Part shown: one piece after another, positions 17,750 to 26,497 of the stretch
How positions within the stretch are numbered: position 1 is the stretch's first letter
Layout of the letters: each line of letters begins with the position of its first letter
DNA from: an uncultured Carboxylicivirga sp.
GTDB lineage: Bacteria; Bacteroidota; Bacteroidia; Bacteroidales; Marinilabiliaceae
Direction of reading: 5' to 3'
Assembly: GCF_963674565.1 (NCBI RefSeq)
Contig: NZ_OY771430.1
Location: 3,720,001-3,784,000, forward strand
Length of the DNA: 64,000 nucleotides
Program-made: the position numbers and the translations under genes
The notes under the pieces: generated by a model
Told to the model about the DNA's origin: nothing
What the model saw: the letters and a program-made list of their open reading frames with translations, nothing else
The model's database searches: none

Positions 17750-19660
17750 TCAACTTTCCAATAATTCAATTATTGCTTTTTCAATTCCTTCTTTATCGAA
17801 TCCACACAAACCATACAATTCTGTTTGTGTACCATGCTCAATAAACTCATCAGGCACACCCAGGCGCTTAACTCTTGCCTGATACCCATTATCAGCCATA
17901 AATTCAAGTACAGCACTTCCTAAACCACCTACAACAGTACCGTCTTCAATGGTAACAATGCGTTTATGCTTTTTGAGGACTTCATGAAGCATCGCCTCAT
18001 CCAGTGGCTTGACGAAACGCATATCGTAATGCGCTATGGTTAAATCATCTCTTTCGATCTTTGTGATGACCTGACCAGCTTTCACGCCAACAGGACCAAT
18101 TGACAGAACTGCCAAATCATTACCGTCTTTTAGTTTTCGCCCTGTTCCTATTTTTATCTCAGCCATTGGTTGCTGCCAATCCACATTGGAGCCAATTCCA
18201 CGCGGATACCTTATTGAGAAAGGGCCCTTATCAGGTAACTGAGCAGTATACATTAAATTACGCAACTCTATTTCATCTATGGGAGACGAAACAATCAAGT
18301 TTGGAACTCCCCTGAAGAATGACAAATCATATACCCCATGATGAGTAGCTCCATCTGCCCCAACAAGTCCGCCTCTATCTAAACAAAAAACCACATTAAG
18401 CTTTTGCAATGCAACATCATGAATAACCTGATCGAATGACCGTTGCATAAACGATGAATAGATATTACAAAATGGAACGTAGCCAGCAATTGCCAACCCT
18501 GCCGAAAAAGTTACGGCATGTTGCTCTGCTATACCTACATCAAATGCACGATCGGGCATCTTCTCCATCATAATATTTAAACTACACCCCGATGGCATTG
18601 CCGGTGTAATACCTACAATCTTCTCATTCTTTTCGGCCAATTCAACAATCGTCTGACCAAAAACATCCTGAAATTTTGGAGGCTTAGGAATAGAAGAAGT
18701 ATTTGATTTAAGAAGTTCTCCGGTTATTTTATCAAACTTATCACCCACAGCATGCCAGGCTGTTTGATTTTCTTCAGCAAATTTAAATCCTTTACCTTTT
18801 TTGGTAATTACGTGAAGCACTTTAGGCCCTTTAATGTTTTTCAGATCACTCAAAACCCGAGTTAAATGCTGTACATCATGACCATCAACAGGACCAAAAT
18901 ACCTGATATTAAGACCTTCAAAAATATTAGTCTGCTTAGTTAACAAATTCTTTAACGAATTATTAAGCTTGGTGATCATCTCTTTTGAGCGTGGCCCGGC
19001 AAGCTTCATCTTTTCCAAAGCCTTAAAAGCTTCAGACCTCAGTTTGTTATAAGTTCCAGAGGTGGCAATATCAACAAGGTATTCACTAAATCCGCCAACA
19101 TTTGGATCAATGGCCATATTATTATCATTTAATATAACCGTCATATTTGACTTTAAAGCCGACATATTATTTAATCCTTCAAATGCCATACCGGCAGTCA
19201 TTGCTCCATCACCGATAATCGCAACCACCTGTTGTTGATCATCGCCTCGCATTGCAGCAGCTGCAGCAATACCCACACCAGCAGAAATCGAAGTTGAAGA
19301 ATGGCCTACTCCAAACGCATCATATTCACTCTCGAAAATATTTGGAAAACCACTTATTCCTTTAAATTTACGGTTGGTATAAAATCTATCCCTACGACCA
19401 GTAAGTATTTTATGACCATATGCCTGATGACCCACATCCCAAATAATTTTATCGTAAGGCGTATTAAACACATAATGAAGAGCCACTGTTAGTTCAACCA
19501 CACCCAAACTTGCTCCAAAATGGCCCGGATTACATGAAAGAGCATCGATAATAAACTCTCTCAATTCATCACAAACCTGAGGAAGAAACTCTGAATCGAT
19601 TTTCTTTAAATCATCTGGAGAATTGATAGTATCCAATAAACGGCTTGAGCCTTCGTTCAT
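17750..19660 (-). CDS. dxs: 1-deoxy-D-xylulose-5-phosphate synthase
   Basis: First enzyme of the MEP isoprenoid pathway: it condenses pyruvate and glyceraldehyde 3-phosphate with thiamine diphosphate. The 636 residues are the normal length. [10 protein letters not shown] carries the conserved active-site histidine near residue 45. [16 protein letters not shown] and [11 protein letters not shown] form the thiamine diphosphate/magnesium motif around 150-185. The transketolase-type pyrimidine domain shows [14 protein letters not shown] about 370, and the C-terminal domain [17 protein letters not shown] about 565. Start ATG at 19660 with a TAnnTTTG box 59 nt upstream. It is monocistronic and divergent from the OmpA-lipoprotein gene. 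Confidence 0.98.
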   Translation of the reverse strand: MNEGSSRLLDTINSPDDLKKIDSEFLPQVCDELREFIIDALSCNPGHFGASLGVVELTVALHYVFNTPYDKIIWDVGHQAYGHKILTGRRDRFYTNRKFKGISGFPNIFESEYDAFGVGHSSTSISAGVGIAAAAAMRGDDQQQVVAIIGDGAMTAGMAFEGLNNMSALKSNMTVILNDNNMAIDPNVGGFSEYLVDIATSGTYNKLRSEAFKALEKMKLAGPRSKEMITKLNNSLKNLLTKQTNIFEGLNIRYFGPVDGHDVQHLTRVLSDLKNIKGPKVLHVITKKGKGFKFAEENQTAWHAVGDKFDKITGELLKSNTSSIPKPPKFQDVFGQTIVELAEKNEKIVGITPAMPSGCSLNIMMEKMPDRAFDVGIAEQHAVTFSAGLAIAGYVPFCNIYSSFMQRSFDQVIHDVALQKLNVVFCLDRGGLVGADGATHHGVYDLSFFRGVPNLIVSSPIDEIELRNLMYTAQLPDKGPFSIRYPRGIGSNVDWQQPMAEIKIGTGRKLKDGNDLAVLSIGPVGVKAGQVITKIERDDLTIAHYDMRFVKPLDEAMLHEVLKKHKRIVTIEDGTVVGGLGSAVLEFMADNGYQARVKRLGVPDEFIEHGTQTELYGLCGFDKEGIEKAIIELLES

Positions 19661-19718
19661 ATTATTATAATCTATACTTGGGTTGCGTTGACAAATGTCA
19701 AAAATGCATTTTGCCCGA

Positions 19719-19726
19719 CAAAGATA
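19719..19726 (-). promoter_or_regulatory. Probable -7 promoter element of dxs
   Basis: CAAAGATA on the plus strand reads TATCTTTG on the minus strand, a TAnnTTTG match 59 nt ahead of the dxs start. No good -33 element at standard spacing. Confidence 0.4.
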
Positions 19727-19759
19727 ATTTATAATCTTTGAGTTGAAAAATTACATATT

Positions 19760-20755
19760 ATGAAGAAGTGGATTTTAGCAAGTTTTATAGCAATTGTTTA
19801 TTCAACAGCCTGTATTCCATTAAAACAATATCAGGAAACTGCTGACAGAGCCAACCAACTGGAGCAAGAAGCCGGAATACTCAGATCAGAGAACGAAGAA
19901 CTAAAGGTTAGCAAAAACGAACTTTCAGCTGAAGTTCAAAGATTAAAAAAACAAATCGAACAACTTCTGCAGGATACTACGAACCTAAGTCGTAGGCTCC
20001 AAAAAGAACAATACAAATATGCCGATCTTAACAAAAGCTATACAGACGCCTTACAAAAATTCAAAAACTCATCAGGCAGCGATGCCGATAACAAAGATTT
20101 ATTAGCCTTTTTACAAAGACTACAGGAAGAGTTACAAGCTCGCGAAGATGCACTTCATAAAGCAGAGACAGATCTATTTAAACAACAAAAAGAGCTGGCG
20201 GCCTCAAAAAGTCAAATGGAATCTCAGAACACAAGGTTACAGGAACTAGAACAAGCCCTTCAACAAAAAGACAATGCCCTTTTGGCACTAAGAAAAAGCA
20301 TCAATGATGCTCTAACAGGTTTTTCAAGCGACGAATTAAAAGTTCACATGAAAGACGGAAAGGTTTATGTATCACTTGAAGAGAAATTATTATTCCAATC
20401 AGGCAGTTACCAAGTCAACGCACAGGGAGCTGAAGCCCTTAAAAAAATTGCCCGAGTATTAGAAGAAAATAACAATATTGAAATAATTGTTGAAGGACAC
20501 ACTGATAAAATTCCATTTAAAAGTGGTGTTCTTATAGATAATTGGGATTTAAGCGTCAAGCGTGCTACATCAGTAGTGAGAATAATGCTTGACAATAGCC
20601 AAATCGATCCTTCCATGATATCAGCTTCAGGCAGAAGTGCCTTTCTACCAGTTAAAGATGGTTCGGATGCTGCCTCATTACAAGCAAATCGCAGAACAGA
20701 AATTATTCTCACACCCAAAATGGATCAAATTCTGAATTTATTGGAGAATAAATAA
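19760..20755 (+). CDS. OmpA-family lipoprotein with long coiled coil
   Basis: A 331-residue outer-membrane-type lipoprotein. The lipobox YSTAC puts the acylated Cys at residue 18. Residues about 25-185 are a continuous heptad-rich coiled coil (ENEELKVSKNELSAEVQRLK and similar). The C-terminal OmpA peptidoglycan-binding domain (about 205-325) has IEIIVEGHTDKIPF, NWDLSVKRATSVVRIM and ANRRTEI, including the Asp and Arg that hold diaminopimelate. It probably tethers the outer membrane to the wall across the periplasm. Its TAA stop overlaps the ATG of the radical SAM gene (TAATG), so translation of the two is likely coupled. Confidence 0.9.
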   Translation: MKKWILASFIAIVYSTACIPLKQYQETADRANQLEQEAGILRSENEELKVSKNELSAEVQRLKKQIEQLLQDTTNLSRRLQKEQYKYADLNKSYTDALQKFKNSSGSDADNKDLLAFLQRLQEELQAREDALHKAETDLFKQQKELAASKSQMESQNTRLQELEQALQQKDNALLALRKSINDALTGFSSDELKVHMKDGKVYVSLEEKLLFQSGSYQVNAQGAEALKKIARVLEENNNIEIIVEGHTDKIPFKSGVLIDNWDLSVKRATSVVRIMLDNSQIDPSMISASGRSAFLPVKDGSDAASLQANRRTEIILTPKMDQILNLLENK

Positions 20756-21774
20756 TGGTAAGAATAAAAATACTTGAAGCTTGGGCTATTCTTAGAGTCT
20801 TAAACCTCAAAAGAATAGCCAATGCTTTTAAGACTATTCTTAACTACAACTTGACCCAAATTTGGAGGTCTGCAAATATTAAACACCAACCGTTAGCTCT
20901 TTCCATTGAACCCACAAGCATTTGCAACCTTAAATGCCCAGAATGCCCAACGGGGACGAATACTCTCATAAGACCTCGTGGAAAAATTTCGTTGGCTGAA
21001 TACAAAAAAATCATAGACCAACTACCAAAAGAACTCATTTATCTCAACCTTTATATCCAAGGAGAACCCACCATACACCCAGACATTCCTGAATTAATAC
21101 AACTGGCTAACAATAAAAACCTTTACACTTCAACTTCAACTAATGGACATTTTATAACACCTGCTTTGGGCAAAAAAATTGTCGAATCTGGCCTTACACG
21201 AATTATCTTTTCCGTTGATGGTACAACTCAAGAGAGTTATGAAAAATACAGAATTGGAGGTAGTTTGAATAAAGTGATTGAAGGCATTAAAAACATTACT
21301 TCAGCAAAAAAAGCATTGAATAAAACATATCCACTGGTTATAATTCAATTTTTGGTCTTTAAACATAATCAACATCAGTTAGAAGAAATAAAGAAAATCG
21401 CGAAAAATTTATCTGTTGATAAACTTGAATTTAAAACAGCCCAATTTAACAATTACAGTCAAAGCCCAGTCAAACCTCCCACAATCGAACGCTTTCGTCG
21501 TTACGAAAACACTCATCTGTTGAGACTAAAAGGAAGAATGTTAAACAAATGCTGGCGTCAATGGCATTCAGCCGTTATTACCTGGAATGGTAAAGTTGCC
21601 CCTTGTTGTTACGATAAAGATGCCATTTATAAATTAGGCGACCTTTCCAATAATAGCTTTTCCGAAATATGGAAATCAAAAGAAAGTCAACTGTTTAAAA
21701 CTACCATCCTGCAGAATAAAAAAAACATCAACATGTGTCACAATTGTCCCGAAGGGAGAAGCTTTTGGTCATAA
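20755..21774 (+). CDS. Radical SAM/SPASM protein
   Basis: A 339-residue iron-sulfur enzyme. The cluster motif CNLKCPEC is about residue 58, after a 45-residue N-terminal extension; EPTSICNL and the GEP motif (YIQGEPTIHPD) are typical of the fold. The C-terminal part carries SPASM-type cysteines (WNGKVAPCCYD about 280 and MCHNCPEG at the end), which would bind a second cluster. Family members modify peptides or other substrates by radical chemistry; the substrate here is unknown and no precursor peptide is evident nearby. Start ATG at 20755 overlaps the preceding stop by one base. The coupling with an OmpA lipoprotein is unusual. Confidence 0.88.
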   Translation: MVRIKILEAWAILRVLNLKRIANAFKTILNYNLTQIWRSANIKHQPLALSIEPTSICNLKCPECPTGTNTLIRPRGKISLAEYKKIIDQLPKELIYLNLYIQGEPTIHPDIPELIQLANNKNLYTSTSTNGHFITPALGKKIVESGLTRIIFSVDGTTQESYEKYRIGGSLNKVIEGIKNITSAKKALNKTYPLVIIQFLVFKHNQHQLEEIKKIAKNLSVDKLEFKTAQFNNYSQSPVKPPTIERFRRYENTHLLRLKGRMLNKCWRQWHSAVITWNGKVAPCCYDKDAIYKLGDLSNNSFSEIWKSKESQLFKTTILQNKKNINMCHNCPEGRSFWS

Positions 21775-21951
21775 TCAAGTCAGTTACACAGCATCCTGTT
21801 CAACCGTATAAAAAATATTCAAAATTGTTAATAAGTTGTTACCTACTTTTTCTTTTTAAACCTTAGAATAACTATTAGAAATAATTACCTTTAGCAAGGT
21901 AAGATTAACTAACCCATTATGGTCACACACAAGTAAAGCCTTAATCAATTC

Positions 21952-23784
21952 ATGGCAAAGAGTAAAGGTTCAAGGCTAGTAAGGGAAATAGATGTGTTTA
22001 TCCGTAGGCGCTTAGGTCCTTCATCCACACCAACTGGAGATGGCCTTCACTACTGGCGTGAGCGCATATTCCATTATTTCTCCATTGGAGTCTTGTTTTT
22101 TGGCCTGGTAGTTTACCTATATCTGGGACTTACCTTTATCCAGGAAGAAGCCTACACCAACGCAGTATTCACCACCTTTGTTTTCTTATCGGCTGTTTTT
22201 GTGACCTCAGTCAGATCTTTACCTTTTAAATTCAGGGTTGGGTGGATATTGTTTTTAATATATCTAATAGGCATTTACCAGGTTCTCAAAGCAAATAATT
22301 CAGCTGTTGGATACATGTTTTTGCTTTCCTATACACTTATGGCAGGCATTCTTGTCGGTCAAAAAAGCGCATGGTTATCCATCCTGATTTCTACTGTTTC
22401 ATTAACGGTTTCAGCAGTATTGCTGTATATACCAATAATTGAAATCCCTTATAAACCAGCCATTCCATTCATGGATTTTCTGCGACTTGCAGTCGTTTTC
22501 ACTATAGTTATTCTTATCACCCTCCTACCGCTTAACAGCTTATTAAACGGCATGTTGTTCAGTCTTAAAAAAGAACAACGATTCAGAAGATTACTCCGCC
22601 GTGAACATGAAAACCTTGTATTGGCAAAAAGAAAGGCAGAGGAAAGTGACCGCCTCAAGACCTCTTTCTTGTCGAACATGTCGCACGAAATCAGGACCCC
22701 GATGAATGCCATTTTGGGATTCTCAAACCTATTGTCTCATCCTGAGATTGATACTACCGAAAAAGAGGAATTTGTTAATCTTATCAAGATAAACGGAAAA
22801 AACCTCCTTACACTGGTAGAAGATATCATTGATATCTCAAAACTGGACAGTGGACAATTACAAATCAAGAACGGCCCTTGTAAACTTCATTCGTTAATGT
22901 CTGATATTTTTGAAAACTTTCATGAAGATATCAAACGCAGAGGTTTATTTAATCTAAAGCTGTACCTTAAAGAAGGGGTTAGTGACAATAACATTCTTAT
23001 ACTCACTGACGAACACAGACTGAAACAAATTCTTGTAAACCTCATAGGTAATGCCATTAAATTTACCGAACGTGGTTTTATTGAATTTGGATATACGCAA
23101 ATCGAAGATCAGTTTCTACAATTCTATGTTAAAGACACAGGCATTGGTCTTCCTCGAGGCAAAGAAAATGAGATTTTTGAACGTTTCTCTAAATTTAACA
23201 ACGACAAGCAACGACTTTATGGTGGAACCGGTATTGGACTTTCAATCGCCAAACACCTGGTCGACTTATTAGGCGGAGAAATTTGGGTCGAATCGGAAGC
23301 GATGATTGGAACAACATTCTATTTCACGCTACCTTACCACCGACTTATGAACCAAAAGCTTGAAGAAGATAAAAAAAGAGAGGCTATTCAGGATTTCAAT
23401 TGGGAAGGCAAAACATTTCTTGTAGCTGAGGATGAAGAAGACAACTTCAGATACATAGAAGTTGCTCTGGCATTATCCAATGCAAGTCTGATCTGGGCAA
23501 AGGATGGTCAGGAAGCGGTAAATGTATTCCGCAAGGTAAATAATATCGACCTTGTATTGATGGATATTAAGATGCCACTAATGGATGGATATACTGCAAC
23601 CCGCGAGATTAAGAGTATCAGTAAAAATGTTCCGGTAATCGCTCAAACGGCTTATGCTCTTTCTGAAGAAAAAGAAAAATCTAAGGAAGCTGGTTGTGAT
23701 GACTACATTGCCAAACCTATTGGTTACGAAGATTTATTACTGACCATCAATAAGTACGTTCCAGGAAACAGAAATCAAGCTTAA
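21952..23784 (+). CDS. Membrane-bound hybrid sensor histidine kinase
   Basis: A 610-residue protein with six membrane helices (about 40-205) serving as sensor, then HisKA with phospho-acceptor His245 in NMSHEIRTPMNAI. HATPase (about 350-465) has LVNLIGNAIKFTERG, VKDTGIGLP and GGTGIGLSIAKHLV. The C-terminal receiver (about 483-600) has Asp538 in LVLMDIKMPLMDG and the conserved Lys in YIAKPIGY. There is no output domain, so the phosphate goes to another protein or the receiver acts as a switch. The stop is 6 nt before the btpA start, so the two are an operon. The upstream 177 nt has only a near-match promoter (TACCTTTA). Confidence 0.93.
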   Translation: MAKSKGSRLVREIDVFIRRRLGPSSTPTGDGLHYWRERIFHYFSIGVLFFGLVVYLYLGLTFIQEEAYTNAVFTTFVFLSAVFVTSVRSLPFKFRVGWILFLIYLIGIYQVLKANNSAVGYMFLLSYTLMAGILVGQKSAWLSILISTVSLTVSAVLLYIPIIEIPYKPAIPFMDFLRLAVVFTIVILITLLPLNSLLNGMLFSLKKEQRFRRLLRREHENLVLAKRKAEESDRLKTSFLSNMSHEIRTPMNAILGFSNLLSHPEIDTTEKEEFVNLIKINGKNLLTLVEDIIDISKLDSGQLQIKNGPCKLHSLMSDIFENFHEDIKRRGLFNLKLYLKEGVSDNNILILTDEHRLKQILVNLIGNAIKFTERGFIEFGYTQIEDQFLQFYVKDTGIGLPRGKENEIFERFSKFNNDKQRLYGGTGIGLSIAKHLVDLLGGEIWVESEAMIGTTFYFTLPYHRLMNQKLEEDKKREAIQDFNWEGKTFLVAEDEEDNFRYIEVALALSNASLIWAKDGQEAVNVFRKVNNIDLVLMDIKMPLMDGYTATREIKSISKNVPVIAQTAYALSEEKEKSKEAGCDDYIAKPIGYEDLLLTINKYVPGNRNQA

Positions 23785-23790
23785 GTTAAT

Positions 23791-24588
23791 ATGAACCTTA
23801 GATCGCCAGACAAAATTATTGTCGGCATGATACATGTTGGTGCATTGCCCGGCACTCCACATAATCAATCATCGGTAAAGGAAATTGCAAAGAAAGCTGT
23901 ATCCGAAGCAATCCTCTATCAAAAAGCAGGTATTGATGCGATTATGATTGAGAATATGCATGATATTCCTTATTTGAACAAAGAGGTCGGTCATGAAATC
24001 ACAGCAGCAATGGCAGTTATAGCCAACGAGATCAGAAGAAACATTAATATTCCAATAGGCATTCAGATTTTAGCCGGAGCCAATAAACAAGCCCTGGCGG
24101 TTGCCCATGCTAATGATCTTGACTTTATTCGGACTGAAGGATTTGTTTTTTCGCATGTTGCCGACGAAGGACTGATGAATAGCTGTGCAGGTGAATTATT
24201 AAGATATCGCAAATTAATTGGTGCTGAAAAAATAAAGATCTTTACCGATATTAAAAAGAAACATTCTTCCCATGCTATTACGTCTGCTGTTTCACTACTT
24301 GAAACAGCAAAAGCAGCAGAATTCTTTTTGAGCGATGGAATTATCATTACAGGAAATAGTACTGGTGAAGCCGTTGAACCAGCCGATCTGGCCGGTTTAA
24401 AATCAGCACTGAAATCACCTATTCTAATAGGATCAGGAATTACAGCAGATAACATTGAAACTTATTGGCATCAGGCAGACGTTTTTATTATCGGCTCCCA
24501 TTTCAAAGAAGATGGTATGTGGACAAATGATGTTGACATCGAACGCGTCAAAACATTCATGAGTAAAGTTAAAAACTTAAGGCAATAA
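23791..24588 (+). CDS. BtpA/SgcQ family protein
   Basis: A 265-residue TIM-barrel-like protein of the BtpA family. Signature sequences are VGMIHVGALPGTPH at the N-terminus, IDAIMIENMHDIPY about 48, LDFIRTEGFVFSHVADEG about 110, IIITGNSTGE about 185 and SPILIGSGITADNI about 210. BtpA was named for a role in photosystem I assembly in cyanobacteria; in non-photosynthetic bacteria its role is unknown, possibly a sugar-phosphate isomerase or aldolase-like activity. Here it lies directly behind a hybrid histidine kinase. A terminator shared with frr follows. Confidence 0.92.
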   Translation: MNLRSPDKIIVGMIHVGALPGTPHNQSSVKEIAKKAVSEAILYQKAGIDAIMIENMHDIPYLNKEVGHEITAAMAVIANEIRRNINIPIGIQILAGANKQALAVAHANDLDFIRTEGFVFSHVADEGLMNSCAGELLRYRKLIGAEKIKIFTDIKKKHSSHAITSAVSLLETAKAAEFFLSDGIIITGNSTGEAVEPADLAGLKSALKSPILIGSGITADNIETYWHQADVFIIGSHFKEDGMWTNDVDIERVKTFMSKVKNLRQ

Positions 24589-24590
24589 AA

Positions 24591-24612
24591 AACCCCGATA
24601 AAAATCGGGGTT
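24591..24612. terminator. Intrinsic terminator between btpA and frr
   Basis: Perfect 9-bp stem AACCCCGAT / ATCGGGGTT with a 4-nt loop. The A tract at 24587-24592 supplies the T run for the minus-strand frr; on the plus strand only a short T pair follows. Confidence 0.85.
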
Positions 24613-24632
24613 ACCATATATTATTGTAGAGG

Positions 24633-25196
24633 TTATACAGTAAGAATATCCTTTTCTTTTACCTCAAACATTTCATCAATCTTCTTAATAAAGGCATCAG
24701 TCATCTTTTGAACATCTGCTTCGGCATCTTTTTCAAGATCTTCTGACAGGCCATCTTTCTTCATCCTCTTTAATTCTTCGTTGCTATCACGACGAGCACT
24801 GCGAATACTTACTTTAGCATCTTCACATTCTTTTTTCGCCTGCTTTACTAAATCACGTCTGCGCTCTTCTGTTAACGGCGGAATATTAATTCGAATTATC
24901 TCACCATTATTATCTGGATTTAATCCTAAATTAGCAACTAAAATACCTTTTTCAATAGCTCCGATTAATTGCTTTTCCCATGGCTGAATCGCAATTGTTC
25001 TAGGATCAGGAGTACTTAAGTTTGCAACCTGCGAAAGTGGACTCATACTACCATAGTATTCAACTAATACCCCTTCAAGCATTTTTGGATTGGCTTTACC
25101 AGCGCGAATTTTGGCCAGTTCATTGTCAAGATGTTCCAGAGCCTTTTCCATTCTTTCTTTGGTATCTTCCAGTACTAATTCAATTTCTTCTTGCAT
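24633..25196 (-). CDS. frr: Ribosome recycling factor
   Basis: 187 residues, the standard length. RRF releases ribosomes from mRNA after termination together with EF-G. Conserved stretches are LAKIRAGKANPKMLEGVLVE about 27-46, LSTPDPRTIAIQPWEK about 60-75, ILVANLGLNPDNNGEIIRI about 85-103 and PPLTEERRRDLVKQAKK about 105-121. pyrH, often the upstream neighbour elsewhere, is not present here. Start ATG at 25196. Confidence 0.98.
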   Translation of the reverse strand: MQEEIELVLEDTKERMEKALEHLDNELAKIRAGKANPKMLEGVLVEYYGSMSPLSQVANLSTPDPRTIAIQPWEKQLIGAIEKGILVANLGLNPDNNGEIIRINIPPLTEERRRDLVKQAKKECEDAKVSIRSARRDSNEELKRMKKDGLSEDLEKDAEADVQKMTDAFIKKIDEMFEVKEKDILTV

Positions 25197-25232
25197 GGTC
25201 GTAAATGTATGATTGTTTTACTCTATCATCAA

Positions 25233-25240
25233 CAAAAGTA
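25233..25240 (-). promoter_or_regulatory. Probable -7 promoter element of frr
   Basis: CAAAAGTA on the plus strand reads TACTTTTG on the minus strand, matching TAnnTTTG, 37 nt ahead of the frr ATG. No matching -33 element. Confidence 0.4.
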
Positions 25241-25722
25241 TAAAACTTTAGACGAATATAAAAAGCCTTCAATAAAAGCACATTTATTTTTTATTTGCCA
25301 AATAGGCAGATTAAAAATTTTCATAACCTCATTTCACCCTTCATTAAACAGAGATTTTCTAACACTTAATTTACTTCTTCTTATATGCTATGAAACTAAT
25401 AACTCCGAATTCACTATTTTGTCAGATCATTGATTTTGTACTTCATTTATCTTTTTTAGATCCAATTTTACAATATGTAAGAGTTAAATCATTCATTATT
25501 TAAAGATAATGTAAAGTTCCACTCAAAACATTTTATTAACTTTACTCAAACTGTTTTAACCCGCCGGAAACAATACTAGTTACGTATGATTTATATGTAA
25601 ATGAATACCTTAAATAAATGGTAAATTGTAATAATATTTGTTAAAATTTAGTCGATCAGAAAGTGAAAAATCAAGAATTAATTAGAATTGATATAAATAG
25701 AGAATTTTTTCTTTATTATTGC

Positions 25723-25753
25723 TTGCCAAAAGGCACTTTCACATTTACATTTG
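25723..25753 (+). promoter_or_regulatory. Promoter of the sdhCAB operon
   Basis: TTG (25723-25725), a 20-nt spacer and TACATTTG (25746-25753) match the Bacteroidota housekeeping promoter well. Expected start of transcription near 25760, giving a leader of about 50 nt. Confidence 0.75.
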
Positions 25754-25809
25754 CACACTTAAAAATCAAAAATTAATTACACAATTCAATAAATTTTAAA
25801 AGGATTCTT

Positions 25810-26478
25810 ATGGGTACTTTTTTCGGTTCCTCGATTGGAAGAAAATTCATGATGGGTGCATCAGGACTTTTCTTGATTATCTTTCTGATAGTCCATTTAT
25901 CCATTAACTTATGTTTGTTGGTTCCTGATGGCGGCGAAACATTTAACATTGCTGCTAATTTCATGGCTTTACCACTTATTAAGTTTGGATTACAACCGGT
26001 GTTGGCTTTAGGTTTTATTGTGCACATTGTTTATGCAGCTATTTTAACTGCGCAAAACAATAAGGCACGAGGAAATGCTAAATATGCCTCAGGCAACAAC
26101 ACAAAAGAAGTAATGTGGGCATCAAAAAACATGGGTATTTTAGGTATTGTTGTACTTGCCTTCTTAACTGTTCATGTTTACGATTATTTTGTACCTCTTC
26201 AGATTACAGGTACAGCTCCAGAAGTTCATGGCACTCACATGCATGACACCTACACACTTGTAAAAAACAATCTGCAAAATCCTGTTAAGGCCATTTTATA
26301 CATTATTGGCTGTTTAGGATTGGCCTTACACCTGACACATGGTTTTTGGTCAGCATTCCAAACTGTTGGTTTAAACAATGGGATTTGGCGTAAACGTTGG
26401 ACCATCATCGGAACAATCTTTGCATGGGCTGTAAGTCTCGGTTTCTGTGTTATTGTTGTTGCAATGTTATTGTCATAA
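25810..26478 (+). CDS. sdhC: Succinate dehydrogenase/fumarate reductase cytochrome b subunit
   Basis: A 222-residue inner-membrane diheme cytochrome b with five helices, the type found in Bacteroidota and Epsilonproteobacteria with no SdhD. Candidate heme ligand histidines are in LIVHLSINL, FIVHIVYA, LTVHVYDYF and LALHLTHGFWSAFQTVG. It anchors SdhA and SdhB and passes electrons between menaquinone and the iron-sulfur clusters. First gene of sdhC-sdhA-sdhB, with gaps of 19 and 39 nt; start ATG at 25810. Confidence 0.95.
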   Translation: MGTFFGSSIGRKFMMGASGLFLIIFLIVHLSINLCLLVPDGGETFNIAANFMALPLIKFGLQPVLALGFIVHIVYAAILTAQNNKARGNAKYASGNNTKEVMWASKNMGILGIVVLAFLTVHVYDYFVPLQITGTAPEVHGTHMHDTYTLVKNNLQNPVKAILYIIGCLGLALHLTHGFWSAFQTVGLNNGIWRKRWTIIGTIFAWAVSLGFCVIVVAMLLS

Positions 26479-26497
26479 TTTAATTAATTATTAAGAT

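Larger units (their letters stand above)
25197..25809. other. 613-nt intergenic region between frr and sdhC
   Basis: AT-rich divergent control region. It holds a possible frr -7 box and, at the right end, the strong sdh promoter. A short frame at 25191-25433 is not supported as a gene. I see no RNA gene or repeat in the remaining 450 nt. Confidence 0.6.

Noticed and set aside
24063..24455. 130-codon minus-strand frame opposite btpA
   Set aside because: Antisense to a convincing BtpA coding sequence; low-complexity translation.
25191..25433. 80-codon plus-strand frame overlapping the frr start
   Set aside because: Overlaps the frr 5' end on the other strand, has no recognisable motif and an odd composition; judged chance.
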